A stretch of DNA of 64,000 nucleotides from NCBI GenBank assembly GCA_015499995.1, contig JADNRV010000144.1, positions 1 through 64,000 of the forward strand, read 5' to 3'. Position numbers and translations under genes: made by a program. A model generated the notes under the pieces. The model saw nothing but the letters and a program-made list of their open reading frames with translations. It made no database searches and had not been told where the DNA came from. This DNA is from Flammula alnicola. Taxonomy: Eukaryota > Basidiomycota > Agaricomycetes > Agaricales > Strophariaceae. Position 1 is the stretch's first letter. Every line of letters starts with the position of its first letter. Below are positions 11,859 through 24,766 of this stretch, piece after piece.

Positions 11859-13379
11859 TGACGAAATTTGAGGGCTTTGTCTTCGTCGAAGCTTGAACCA
11901 GTTTGTAATCCTACCATTCAACGTTGGCTGAGAAATTTTTTCTCAGACATCCAATACACCTTTTGACATAAAGGAATTATCTTAGCGCTCATTCATGATA
12001 ATTATATGGCTCAGGCAATGTAGAGTGATTTAGGATCCTTGGAAGGAGGCTTCCCTTCTAAGCATGCAGCCATCCTGGTGCCATAAAACATTTGCATCAC
12101 ATAGTTTTAGCATATATATATATATGATTGTGCAAACAAATTGGAGCTTAGAAGTACTTCAGCACCTAAAATCCTCCTCCCAATGTACGAGAATCCATGA
12201 AGCACACTCGATCACGTGATGACCGCGACAGACATTTGGCTCGCCCATGTATATGCCGCTCACCTACTTCCCGATAACGCTCGGTCTCAAGGTTTCGGCC
12301 AAGGATTGTATATATGTTCTATAACTCATATCAAATTTTCTTTTAATGAAAAATGCCCAGTAATAACCTTTTATTCATCACATATTGTCAACCAAGGATT
12401 TCACAAAATGATTCTTGTATATGGACCGGAAATTTTTCGAGACAATTATTTTTATTACAAATTACATAGAATGGTAGCTACACATCCTGGCTTTATGATA
12501 CAGTTTACTTGAAGAAGAAAGGTTGAGACCTCGTTGAGTTAGATACCATTCAGAAAGCCCATCAAATCCGTCACTCTGAAGCGAGTACACAGCTGCCACA
12601 AAGAATGACGTCACACGGCAACGCCCGCAGATGGGAAATTAAAGTTCTTTGAAGAACCCATTGCCGATCACGACCCATCAATGATGCGACAACGCAAAAA
12701 GGAGCTTCGTGGCCATAGAAGTATTCGCGCTGGAGAATTTGACCCCAAGTACATACGGTTAAGAAATAAAAGATTTTAAACATGTAACACTGTTGCGAAC
12801 ATAGAGGATAAGTATTGCCGCCCCCATCGGAGTTAGAAACGGTTTGGATTTGTGATGTCATCAGCAAAATGTCCCGGGTCCCATGGCACGGACATGCCAG
12901 CCTGCGATCAAATCATGATCATGATCATCGCTCATAATCTGTAAGATTCCTCATAACTTTCTACGGATAGCTCTTAGTTCTCATAGACACATTACATCTC
13001 ATCTAAAATAAAGGAAATCAAACTGTGAGATATAAGATAGTTATAGATAATGCAAGTGATTTCAGTGTTTATGAGCTGACTCCGAGCAAGACCGAGTTCA
13101 ATAAGTGTTGAGACGTAGTCAAACCAGCATCCAGTTACGAGGCTATCCAGCTTCAATATGTGCACATTGTATGGTAGCCATGTTCAAACCAGCATCCAGT
13201 TACAAGGCTATCCCAGCTTCAATATGTGCACGTTGTATGGTAGCCATGTTTGATTTTATCCATGCTATGTCAACTCTAAAATCATCCAATGAATAGAATA
13301 AATTGAAATATATTGTCGCAGAATAGTATAGATTAAATTATTAAGTAAGATGAATATGTACAAAAATTTTCAACGTCGC
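11859..13379. other. Left non-coding part of the Plavaka element
   Basis: About 1.5 kb with no recognisable gene. It includes an AT microsatellite near 12112-12126, the inner inverted arm at 12590-12611, and the tandem repeat at 13119-13250. The part between the two left arm blocks (11859-12589) has no counterpart in the right arm. Confidence 0.45.
13119..13250. repeat. Two-copy tandem repeat, about 64-68 bases per unit
   Basis: Unit 1 begins at 13119 and unit 2 at 13183. They share TCAAACCAGCATCCAGTTAC and nearly all of the rest, with a few substitutions and one small insertion. The repeat lies just downstream of the DUF6698 gene, within the transposon. Confidence 0.85.
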
Positions 13380-14982
13380 TCAAGGCTGGGGGTTGGCTGC
13401 AGCAGCCTCGGCCGCTTTCCGTGCTCGCTTATCTGCTGCCTGAGCACGCATCCGCGCAGCCACACTAGTGGCACTGGCATCATCATCTTCAGATTCTGCT
13501 TCTAGACCGCCAAATACAGTGCTGACGGAATACTGATCAGACATGTTTATTAAGCAAAAGAAAGGATTGCGTACTCTTGCCACCAAGCCAATAGGTCCGC
13601 GAGGTCATCTTCCTCCATATCCTTCATTGCGCCAACGAGTGCGTCATAGAAATCCTTGTATGGCCAACGGCCCTTGGTTGATCCACCCTGACTGAGAACA
13701 CTCTGGTCCGAGATCACGAAGCGAAACTTTGAAAGATATTTTTAGTTCTCGATGCACCAGCTGGTACAAAATATAAAGCTTACAATGGTTGCAGCATATG
13801 CAATTGAATATATGCTGACTGACCGAATCCCGTGAAGTGCAGCATTACCTTTTCTGGTGGAGCGACCACTCGCAGATGAATGCGCAGCACTTGGGCCAAT
13901 GAAAATATGCAAAAAGGCCTGGAAGAAATCAATAACGGATGAAAGAGAACAAAGAAATATTACCTTTAAGACCATGTCTCCTTGCATGAAACCATCAAAG
14001 AAATCTGTGGCGGACACTCTTTCATTCTTCCATAAAAAGAGTGGGAAGTCTTTTGGCTGGACTTTACGGGTGCCGTGTTGAAGGTCTTGCTGGATACTAG
14101 AGAAGTAATGTCAGATGAGAAAATAACATTAAAAATAAAAGATACCTCAGATCATCCCAATTGAGATCGCAGGGACAGAGCAGCCAGCCAGTAGTCGCAT
14201 TGTGAAACCCCAATAGATGTCGCGCATCAACCGCATCAATTGGCGGCACAAATTTGCGCCAACGGTGCACATTTTGCTTCATGGTGCCAACATCTGACGC
14301 ACGAGCCTTTGAGCGAGCTTGATCAAGCTATATCATGGCTTCATTCAGATGGACACTCATCCTTCAAGATATAATCAAACTTACCTCACCTGTTACGCGC
14401 TGAAGCCCACCCTTGCCGAAGTCAAGCACGAGATCTGGAACAAGAGATGCAAGGGAAACTAGGTCCTTGTATTCAGAAACCCAGCGGCAACGTCTATGCA
14501 AATTTATAATATTTATTGCAAAAAGAAAGTTTGTAAGTACCTGAGGTGCTTGCCCGCGTCAAGCAGCATGCCTTCTTTGACAATAGGGCGAAGATCTTCC
14601 CACATCAGCCTAAATCGGCCAAAGAACCGGCCTTTGAAGGAAAGATAGTCATCAGATACACTGTAGAGAGAGTTTAGCAATTTATAAGGATGCAATTGAT
14701 GGAAAAAACTTACTTATTAATTGAGGTGTCCTGTTCTCCATCAGAAGGAACACCTTCATTGTGTTCGTCATGTGGTGAATCACGTCTTGATGACTGGCCA
14801 CTTCCTGCATGGGGAGGACTGGACGAGCCGGCACTTCCGAGTCCGGGGCTTGATGACTGCGTACCTGAGGAAGAAGACCGTACTGGAGACAGACTGCGAC
14901 CATTTCTCCGACGATGATAGCCGACATTGACGTGGGATGATCTCCTTCTGGGTTGGGTTCCGGAGGATCTTCGACCAGGCAT
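13380..14982 (-). CDS. DUF6698-domain protein, companion gene of the Plavaka element
   Basis: A protein of unknown function often found beside transposase genes in agaricomycetes. Exons on the minus strand: 14982-14714, 14660-14541, 14493-14385, 14327-14146, 14096-13964, 13918-13784, 13726-13575 and 13521-13380. They join in phase to 413 residues. The N-terminus is Arg/Ser-rich and probably disordered. The middle has a region with FKGRFFGRFRLMWEDLRP. The DUF6698 core follows, with KDFPLFLW, AFLHIFIGPSAA, a GNAALHGI segment, an IAYAATIFRFVISDQ segment, and WWQDTVFGG near the end. The C-terminus is Ala/Glu-rich. No stop or frameshift was found, unlike in the adjacent transposase. It follows the transposase in the same orientation and probably assists transposition or regulates it, but this is inference. 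Confidence 0.75.
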
Positions 14983-15233
14983 AGATTACCAAGTTTGAGG
15001 AGTTGGAATGAGAGAGCGTGCCTCGAGTAGTGGCGAGGAAGCTGAGGAGTGGGATCAAGGAAGAGGACGTCCTCATAGTCATGGTGTGAGTTATAAACCA
15101 AGGTTTGTTGAACATTTCCAAACAAAAGCAAGCATGATCACATGATGCAGACACGACGCGACGCGACATGATAAACTATGTCAGTAGTCGCGAGTTCGAC
15201 TCTGGATGATAACTAAAAAGGTTTTTCTGTATG

Positions 15234-18200
15234 TTACATTTCAAAAATATCCTCTCCGAAGTTCTCATCCCCATCATCATCAACATCAACATCCTCAAGC
15301 TCATAGTCATCATCATATTCTTCTTCGTCACCACCCTCAACCAAATTAGCTTGTGCAGATTGAATACCCTCGGATTGTTCATCATTTGCGATTTCCACAT
15401 ATGATTCGCCCGTCAAGGTTTCTTTGAGCTGACCGTCTTCTCATGGAAAATCTGGTGGTTGACGATGTCCAACTCCGGTACCAACATAGCGCATCATCAT
15501 GTCACGGTCCACAAAACTAGAAAATAAATAATCAGCATTCAAATCCAGCAATTGAGCAACAATAGAATTTATTACCGATTGATATAATAGTTTTCCCAGT
15601 CTCCGATCAGGGAGTCTCGCGCAGAAGATTGTCCAAGAAGCCGGATGGTTTTTCCCAAAGCAAATGCTGAGATTAGATGACAGGCACGAATAACGAGCTT
15701 TGGATCCAAGAAGCCAAATGCGTCGCGGTCCTCACTCGGAACAAACCCAAGGCGGTCCAGGCAGAGGTTGGAAGGACCGGAATTCCATTCCATGTCACGT
15801 CCAAACCACCGCACAAAGAGAAAATCCACGCGTTCTGCTTTAGGTGCTTGACCATAGAAAACGTTGGCATGATAGATGCCTAGAACACGAGCATACCAAT
15901 ACGGATGAGTGTGATGGTCGTCCTCGAAAGAGGGTAGCATGATGTCTCGGCGGCCTGAATTGACATTGACTGTGTCTTGGTCATGTCGTATGTCGTAGGT
16001 CGTGAAGTTGAAGGCCACCGTCGCATGTGAAAAAATAAAGTTATCCTTGATAATCACTTGTGAAAGCTCACTATCACTGAATTTAGGATCTTCACCGGGT
16101 ATCGCATTACCATATTTCATCGACAGAAAATAGGTCTTGAGGCGAGGGAGGAATTTCTATAGAATTTTATTAGAAAAATTGAATAGAATGAGAGAAAACT
16201 CATACACGATAAGCCGGGTCTGTTTCATTTTGCTCGAGTAGATCTGGTAGGTAAATTTTGTTCTTTTCGTCGCGGGCCATGTGATAGGTCTTGTCCAATT
16301 CGGTAGGCTCAATAACATTGATTTCAGGCGCAATAGTTTGTGAATTTTCGGAGTTCAGCATTTCAAGCTCATGCGTCATTCGGTCGTGAACAGCCTCCCT
16401 GACATCCATCCCGATGATCTGAGGTGTTGCATTGTTGAAGTTTGTTCGGTTATTGTAGCCTTTGATACGCGTATGTCAGCTTTCTCCCTTGTAACGAGTA
16501 AACATTTCAATCAGTGTCACTAATGAACGTCTATCTGATCACTTACCAGTTTTGTTGAGAGATTGTCCGTTGTACCAGCAAGTTCAATTTGTTCCGCATA
16601 GTCAGGGAAAAAGTGCATCTTTGGCGTCGCCACATTGAAGAATTTTTGTCGTTTACCGGAGCGAGGTTGTGGTACAGTAGCTGCTTTCTCCGGTGTGACT
16701 TGGGATACAACAGCTGCGTTCTCCGGCGCGACTTGAACTGGAGAGACTTCGGCAGATGAAGAAGCAGCTGGTTGAGCAGTTTCAGCAACAGGAGCAGATG
16801 CCTTTGCGAGTCGACGAGTTGTAGCACGGTTGCGGGCTTGGTATTCCTTGTCGGTCTTGAAAGTCTGGAAGTGCTTGCATGTCTCGTTGGCAAAATAACG
16901 CAATGCGTCTCCCATTAACGTCGTTGTTTGCCGAAAAATCTGAAGAGTCGTGTCTGTATGCATTCGCAGTTTTGCGAGTGAATGCCAATAGTTGAGTATG
17001 TACAATAGGTCAAGGATAGTTTCGTTGTGAGGCGAGGGCAACAGGCCCTCAAAGCACGGGATACAGCATTGAAGGATATCTTCGTAGTCGCGTGCCGCAA
17101 GCTTTGACAAATCCACAACATTGTAAGGGAATTTTCGAATTGTTGATCGACTGAATGCAGATACTTGACGGAAACTAGGTAGGTTCAAAGTTAGGTTAGA
17201 AAGAGGAACAATCTTCACAAGGACAATCATCTTACCGGGCGTTAAATTCATGAACGGCATTCTGTCCATGGGCGTAAAGAATTCGAATAAGATGCAGTAA
17301 TAAGGCCTTCCAGATGCCGAGTTCAAGCTCATGCATTAGGTCGACAACAATCAAATCAAAGAAGTTGAGACCGAATTTGTATAGCCGTTCAGAAAATGTG
17401 TTCTAAAGATATTGCCTCAGTCATTGGAATATTGAATCAAGAAATTGAAAACTGAGAAACTTACCACCATCGGTACCAGAGAATCTGTCTTGAGTAATTC
17501 TTCAACATGCGTGCTATTCACAACATATCCCTTGCGATAAATCAATTTTCTGGCATCGCGAACCCGCGTCTGGCAGTCGTCGTCATCTTTCCGTGCCGTT
17601 GACTGCCTGATTTCCATATCTGATGGTGTTCCAATGTTGCCAATCTCGTCTTTCTTGACTTTGCACCGCAGACAAGGACATTGGCCCTTGTCTCGAATTG
17701 TAGCCATGAGTACTCTAGTGCAAATGGTGAATTAGCATGCTACTCAAAAGAAATCAGAGAACGGATATACTTCTCAGGATAATCCGCAGAGTAGATAAAT
17801 ATTCGAGGGTAAAGTCGACAGTGTACACCATCACCGCAATCAACGACAATGCCGTGCTCATAAGCCTCAATAAATTCGTCATCGAGAATAATTCGCCAGC
17901 ACCCGTGGAACAATTCACGTCGACAGTGGGCCAATAACGGTGCTGAAACCTTTCCCGAAGGATCATTCAGAATGAAATCGGTGATGGAATCAGGAAGCTG
18001 GGCCGAAATTCAACAAGATGCTTATAAGGTCACATGTAAACAAAACATACCGAAGGCAGGAAAGCGACATTATATCCGGCATTTGCAGATGGTCGACCTC
18101 TAATATACTTCGATCCATTGCCAATATAGGTATATATTGGCCACAATTTTGCCTGCCCAAATTGTGCGACATGAGTCGCATCTGAATAAAGCATGAGCGG

Positions 18201-19664
18201 CACAACTGAACGTGGAAGGTCGCATCCGGGCTCCGGTGGCGAGGCTTGAAGCAGGCGGTCAGCCTCTAGGAATGCTTTAGATGAGTAAAGCTCGCAAAAA
18301 ACGCGCTCCTTCTTCTGCGGGTTCCAGGGCGGGATCCAGTGTTCCTCAAAGGGGTGCCAGTGAAATTCCTTCGAGTGAGGTCCAGAGCAAGCCTCCTTCA
18401 AGATATTGACAAGGCTGCGGTGATGAAGGTTCGGCACATAATACTTTCGCCCCACCGAATATTCGTCCTCGGAATCCGAGTCATCCTCAGAGTCATTGCC
18501 CTGAACCGTTGCCGCTGCTGGATTCCGCCTTTGTCGTGATGCAGCCTCGCGCTTGGAAGCTTTGGTCTCCTTCTTGCCAGTTGGGATATAGATGGGAACG
18601 GCCGAGACTTTCCAGCCGCTGGTCTCTGTAACTCCACTGGGATTTTTCGCCAATTCACGATCTAGGCGGTCGAAATCCACACCTTTAAGGTCGTCAATGT
18701 TGAAATCTTCGTGCAAAAGAACATCTTGAAGGAGTTCCTTGCGGCCTTTTTTCGTCTTCTTGCCACCTTTCCAATGAAATCGGTTGAATAGAAATGCTGA
18801 CATGTTCGGGTATGGATGGATGATGCTCTCGACGGTCTTTCCCTCGCTTGCCAATGCTTGAGCCGGCGTGGTTTTGGAGCCATCTGGGAGCTGAATGTCG
18901 TCTGCCAGAAAATCAGAAAGGTGCGAATCTGGGACACCGCTTGGACGCCCGTGGTATGTTCGCACCAAACGGAACTTGTTGATGGCAGTCCTGAGAATAC
19001 GGCGTATACGAATGCGAAGGGGAGACGGCGCCCGCAATTCTAACTCTGGGCTTGCCGCGCGTGAGTCCTCGTCATCTGATTGCAGGAAGCCAGGCCCCTC
19101 TGGCAGGCTATCCTCTAGCATTGCTCGCGCACGCTCTGTTAGTCTTATAACTCGTCGAGAAGGAAGTGAGTCCACCTCCATCTCGACATCAGGCTGTGCA
19201 GATGAAGCGCCAGGGTTGGCTGGTTCGTCTACATTTGCCATTGGTACATCGTTGGTGTCCGAGAAAGAGGCAGCATCCTAAATGAAATATGAATGTGAGT
19301 ATCAACTACTAAATGGTTAAATAATTGTGCGCACCATGCCATGGCTTGATCCCATCTCAGCCTGAGTCAAGGCATTATCGTTTGAAGGCCCCACTCCGAG
19401 TCCAGCATCTGGTTTCTGCGACTGCTTTCTCCTTCGTTTCTGCGACTGCTTTCTCCTTCGTTTCGCACCGCCCATGAAACGACTGGAGTCGTCTAGGTCG
19501 TGATCTGAAAGTTCATGGTGTCGCTTGCTTGAAGTCGAAGGCGACTGCCTTGAAATGGTTGCAAACAGCCGTCTATCGTGGTCTTTGACGACCTGGCATG
19601 TTTTTTCGTGTTGTCGTAGATTTTTGGCCTCGCGAAATGTTCGCCCACAGACACAACGGTGCAT
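15234..19664 (-). pseudogene. Plavaka transposase with two in-frame stop codons
   Basis: Exons on the minus strand: 19664-19335, 19277-18051, 17997-17771, 17714-17465, 17402-17236, 17174-16547, 16487-16206, 16156-15576 and 15516-15234. They keep one frame (1325 codons with the stops counted). The N-terminus is a C2H2-like zinc finger (CVCGRTFREAKNLRQHEKTC). The Plavaka core has LMLYSDATHVAQFG, WPIYTYIGN, a Cys cluster (CPCLRC), DLMHELELGIWKALL and the tail FVDRDMMMRYVGTGVGH. Two TGA codons interrupt it: 16478-16476, just after exon 7 begins, and 15443-15441, near the C-terminus. Frame and similarity continue past both, down to an acidic tail ending at 15234. The first stop falls in a conserved region and would truncate the protein. 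No alternative splice removes it in frame. I therefore call it inactive, unless the intron before exon 7 is placed wrongly; its acceptor (ACAAG) is weak. Confidence 0.75.
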
Positions 19665-20687
19665 CGTAGAGCGCCGGCGGTCTCGTCCGGATTCAAGAAG
19701 GCAGTAGAAATGATAATTCTATCAAAGACAAGAGGAAAAATACTGCTTTACGATCAGAAAGATGTATGGTGAAGATATCTAAACGAATACTCACCTGTAA
19801 GAGGGAACAAAGGGCGAGGAAAGAAAAAATTGCCCGCCCCACCACCCTACCCATAGTCTATCCGTGGTCGGCCTGTAGTACACCCATGATCGACTCATAA
19901 TTGGCTCAAGATAGAGCCGTGGTCGAGGAAAGCGATCGCGGTAGTTGTGATGTAGACGGAAGCAAAATGTTGGACCACGCTTATCGTGGTGGTGCTACAA
20001 GCCGCTACAAGCCGGCCATGACTATTTCCCACATCACAAACTCCGCGATCGCTCATGCACTATTCTGATTTGCTGGCCTTTTTGCTGATGGTGCTCTCAT
20101 GCACGTCCGCACATTAAATGAGTCGCTGTTGGACGACTTCTAAAGACAAAAGAATATCTTTTAAATCAATAAAATTCATTTCTGAGGCCATGATAACTCG
20201 ATTTTTCAAAGAAAAAAAATGATTGCATGCTCTCCACTTCAGGAAACACTACACGCTTATAGCCAAACAACAAGCGTCAATTCACGGAACATCATCACAA
20301 AATTTCGGAAAAACAAGAAGAAAAAATCGCAATAGGAATACAAATCCAAATTAAAACCCTAACATTCAAGGGTTTTCTACCAAGGAAATACTGACATGCA
20401 TAGGACTTCGAGCGAGGAAGCAGCCGAACCAGAAAAAAATGGATAACAAGGATGCAAGAAAAAGTGGCCGAGATGAATTCGAACGAGCGCCCGCGGGCAG
20501 CATCACGACCACACACTGTTGCCACTACACCATCGTTCCATTCATTATTGCTTTAAGGCATCGGACTATATTGCGTCTTTCGTTGCCCGCAGAAGGGAGA
20601 ACTTTCATTTCCGTTGACAGGGAAGGCCGAGAAGCCGGGGAAGCTGTCAAGCGGAGCTTCGGAGAGCTTCGGGCCTTCGGCCCTCAT
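19665..20687. other. Right non-coding part of the Plavaka element
   Basis: Upstream of the transposase start. No gene recognised. It contains short inverted motifs, including a palindromic GGGCCTTCGGCCC at about 20670, and should hold the transposase promoter. Open frames across 20439-20930 read through the repeat arm and have no protein-like features. Confidence 0.45.
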
Positions 20688-20795
20688 ACGTCATTCTTTG
20701 TGGCAGCTGCATTTTCCTCTGAAGCAAGCCCCTTCAGCGAAGGTGTCCGGGAACCGGACCGGAGTAAGGGCTTGCTCCGAACCTATTGGTGGAAC

Positions 20796-23700
20796 ACGCT
20801 CAATGTAGAAATTTTCGCGGCCTGCAACGTTGCCGAAAAATTTGCGTGTGTCACGGCGAGTTTTCGAGGTTGCCGAAAGCAAAATTTTGGCAATGCTGTC
20901 ACGGGTCACGGGCCCTGCCGAATTGAATGAAACGTTCTTAAAAAGAAAGTTCTGAGTGCGTACTGTGCAATAGAATGCAATGTGTATAATGCAATGTGTA
21001 AGCGGGACCGGATTGATACGTGCATCTGCCGTACGATAAATACAACTTATAATAATATGCCACTTCCGAACATATCTTTGCATTTCAGAGTCTGTTCGGT
21101 TCTTGGAAGAGTAGCTTGAAGGGAATTGTCCGGGGGTATAATTATATCGAGCACTGCATATGCGCCCTGCCCGCCAGTTATATGGTCTTGTATAAGTAAC
21201 GCCAGCCTGCTCAACTAAGACGGAAAGGATCAGTGTTGCATGTTCTCTTCATCTTACCGTCAATACATTTACAGGTTTACCTACTTACGCCGTCTTCCAC
21301 TCGCTAATAAACGGGATGATTGTTGTGAGTATAAATATATACATCGAGTACGCAGTTTTCGAGATTCCTTTTTGGTGGCGCTCTGCCACAGTTTCTGACC
21401 TTCTGACCTTGCATTTGACAAGGGACCAGACTGTAACTCACCGGAATCAGAGTCTGGGCGAGCATTGCGTTCTCCGAAGGTGAATTGAGTCAGCGAGAAA
21501 GTCAGCCATGACTCGGTTTCATCCTCCAGGGGCTCCAAAACTAATACCCCAAGCCATGTACGTCTGTCATGCTAGCTTTTACGTTATTAGTGAAACGGTA
21601 TATTTTCATGAAGTGAAGCTACTAGCTCCAGGATGATCTCCGAGTTTAGTATGAACATGGTATGAACATGTGCCTGAAAGTTCTCCCGTCCACTTAACCG
21701 TCTGCCTAACGTCAATCCCCCGGAAATGTAGACCCCGATTCACTCGATCTGCATAAAGAAAAGTCTTCTTGTGTCGAAGGTCTCAACTGAGCTCAAACAG
21801 TCAATACATAAGCCAACCCTGATACATAGTTACGGACCGTTGTTCCCATTATAGGTATTCCCTTTTCTGATTCTGTGATCCGTCATATCAGGCGTGCGTG
21901 CCAGAAATACACGCACGCCGGGGCCCTCGTTAGCGGATTTACTACTTCCTACATGTCTGCTTTCCTAAATTCAGAATTGAATTGGAGCTCGCATGGCCGC
22001 TACAGCTCTTTATATGTCACAAAACAATTTATAAAAGTCCGATGACCTGTGCGTATTCGCTTCTAACTTGGTTTATAAGGACCGCGTGTGTATTAAGCGT
22101 GCGCGAGCGTCGGGTGGGTGCTGAAGTTGACGTCAAACCCTGTGGGAGAAGTTGAGCCGACTCAATTGGCCAGCACAAAGAATGGTAATCATCGCTCTAA
22201 GAAACGGTATGTTGAAAGGCACCTGAGGTGGCCACAAGATACATACATCGTTTAACTAAAATTTATGCTGATGATCTGATCAAGTATCGAGAAAATGAGG
22301 GGTCCCGTTTCCATTGAAAAATTCCGGACGTTACATTGAACGTGAAGAAATTATCTGGTTTGCTTCGAGGTTAACTGCGGCCCATTCCCACCGCGGAGAC
22401 ATACCTGCGAAACGAAGCACAAGACGATGCCCTGGTATCACGGTTAGAGGAACTAGTGAGATTGCGTGGATTAATCGTCGATACTCTGACACCCTAAGGA
22501 GATCATGGGTCACCAGCTACCCGGTTCCAGAAGAACACCAGGATCCTAGGACATGGAAGATATCGACGACTAATACTTGAACCTTGCTACATGTAACATT
22601 CGTGGCGATGTGTGTTGAATTACTTATGTTTCAATTGTCAGCGGTAAGTCGATGTGAGTACGGATAATTACAAGAGGCGCGCTATGCACCACAAGGCTGC
22701 GACTAGTCTTACGGACATAACCATGCAGCTTCGTTGAATTCGCATTCTGAAATAAGAGGATACTTATTCTACTGCGGATTTCTGACGAGTAGATATATAT
22801 TATGTGCAAAATCCGCCAGGTAACAGCTGCAAATTGAATTTGGGATCTCGATAAGCACGGGACTTGCTCAAAGAATGACACACGAGATACTCCGAGTCCA
22901 TTCCGGACTTCTGACGACTTCGGAGTACTTACCTCGAGGGTGAAAAATTATTTCGGCATAAGCTCGAACGATGGTTGGATGTTAAAAGCTCCAGTTGTCA
23001 TGCTATTTCATACTTTGTTTCCATTCGGTTCATCAGTCAGTCCTGGGTCGAGGAGCCGATCGAAAGAGCCGACTATAATCACTTTAAGTAACTGGTGACT
23101 GAGATAAGGTATACGTAGTTTACCGTCTCGCTTCTCGCTATCAATTAAAGTGACGGTCGCCCGCTGACTGTAAGAAGGATGAACGCCGTGTGTGTCGCCG
23201 AAGGTCTGACACGCGATTGGCGGTGTCCTTCAATCTTAGTCGATGCTTATCATTGGCAATCAATCCTCAGTTCCACCAAAGAAAGCAAGTTGCGGTAGTT
23301 GTAGGGTGGAGATAAGAAGTGAAGGGTCTGCAGTAATGTTTAGTCTGTGCACGTGTCGCTGAAGGGGTTCTCCTAGTAGAGCTATCATCATGTCAAGTTC
23401 ATTACCAATGGGCGCTGAATGAAGTTTTTAGGAGGTAAGCGTAGCTCCAGAATTCCGTGGATGCAATTAGATCGTGGTAGAGGATGAAACTTCGAAGACT
23501 CTCGCGTCAGCAGGAGGCTTTCTGAGTCTCTGTCAAGTAAGCAGTGACGATGTGGGCCTAGCGGGGTGTGCAGAGTCCAGACCTTGCGGAAGACAATGGA
23601 TGGACTCCTTACTTCCACTCTATGGAAAACACGTTTCTGTGTATTTTTTCCATATGTGGAAGGCACCAAGGGAGCACCACGCGTAAAGGTATGCAAATAT

Positions 23701-24766
23701 GTGCTTGCAACTCCGGAGCTAACGACATACCTGGTACAAATACACCCACAAGCACCGCCCCGGGAGGGGCACAAATTTGAAAATATTCGCGGACTTTGAC
23801 ACGCACATTGCCATGTCACCCGACGAACCGTTCGCACCAAGTTCGCACTCGATTCGCCTTCGTTTGTCGCCATTTGAACATCACATCGGGGACTCATCGA
23901 TACAAGCATCGATATAGCATTCGTCGTTGATGATGCGACTTGATATCCTGAAAAAGAAATATTATGTAAGGTTCTATCATAGCCTTGCCGAAGCGGCAAG
24001 TAACGTGCAACGACATTTCCCAGCTGGAATCGACTCTTTTGTCGTTGACTCGATTCTGCTCGCCGTACTGTCCCTTCCTTCATCTGGGCGCTTCAGATCC
24101 TTTGTGTCTGACAAAGCGACTGTGCTTGACTCAGTCTCGGTTGCACTCTTAAGGATCGGAGAGGCGAGGAAGGTCTTGGAATTGAGAGCTGGCTACATAA
24201 AGGCGAGAGGCGGACTTCTGGTTAAGCTGTCTTTCCACTCCTTCTTTCTTTCAACATCAACAGCAACATTTCCCCTCTCTAGCTCATATATTCTATTCTT
24301 CGCAACAAACTCCACTTTGTTGGGCACCCTCCATCGACTCGCCCCAATCTTGCAAACCACTATCCTTGGCTCAAATCCGACCTTTCCTTCTTGCCCTCAG
24401 ATTCAGGCCACCTTCCGCTGTTCATTTCCGCCTTCGAGCACACACATTGCATAGGTTTTATCCTGTGCTTTACCCTTGGTCACGCGTCTGCCATCTCCCA
24501 TATTGACCTCACTTGCAGCGCAGCGCGCTGCTTATATTTAGCCGTCCCAGTTCTTGCCCTTTTCTAGGTCTGCGGATCTGTATAGAAGACTTTTCCGAAT
24601 TCCTTCCCTGATTTACCGTAACCGTGACATCTCAGTTCTCTTAGAGTCTTTTAATCTCGACCGTCCCAATCTTCAACTAGCACGCCACAGTACCCTTCCC
24701 CTCTCCCCTTGCCACCACATAGCCGCAAGCGCACCCGTATTAATACCCATCTCTACATTCCCCGTC
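20796..24766. other. Long gene-poor region
   Basis: About 4 kb in which I see no convincing spliced gene. A perfect 10-base inverted repeat lies at 21891-21919. A short minus-strand frame at 21281-21538 contains GT/AG signals but no family signature. A 231-codon minus-strand frame at 23388-24083 lacks recognisable domains. The last 300 bases should contain the promoter of the gene starting at 24767, with a TATATTTA word near 24533. Confidence 0.4.
21891..21919. repeat. Perfect 10-base inverted repeat
   Basis: GGCGTGCGTG and CACGCACGCC with a 9-base spacer. It could form a GC-rich hairpin or be a dyad-symmetric protein binding site. It lies in a gene-poor region, so there is no obvious target gene. 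Confidence 0.7.

Larger units (their letters stand above)
11747..20795 (-). mobile_element. Plavaka-type DNA transposon
   Basis: Plavaka elements are cut-and-paste DNA transposons of the CACTA-related group, common in basidiomycetes. This one carries a Plavaka transposase gene and a DUF6698 gene, both on the minus strand. Inverted arms flank them. An exact 22-base inverted match joins 12590-12611 to 20688-20709. An exact 18-base inverted match joins 11841-11858 to 20717-20734. Diverged similarity around AATAGGTTCG extends the outer arms to about 11747 and 20795. In the right arm the two blocks lie 7 bases apart; in the left arm 731 bases separate them, which suggests a later insertion on the left. 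I could not find a target-site duplication, so the outer limits are approximate. The transposase is interrupted, so this copy is probably not autonomous. Confidence 0.65.

Noticed and set aside
15170..15240. Possible tRNA, because of a GAGTTCGACTC word resembling the T-arm box
   Set aside because: I could not pair an acceptor stem or find a D-arm and anticodon loop at the right distances.
20439..20930. 163-codon open frame on the plus strand
   Set aside because: It runs through the right inverted arm of the Plavaka element, so the open frame is repeat sequence.
23388..24083. 231-codon open frame on the minus strand
   Set aside because: Composition looks random, no domain or membrane pattern, no supporting splice sites or neighbours.
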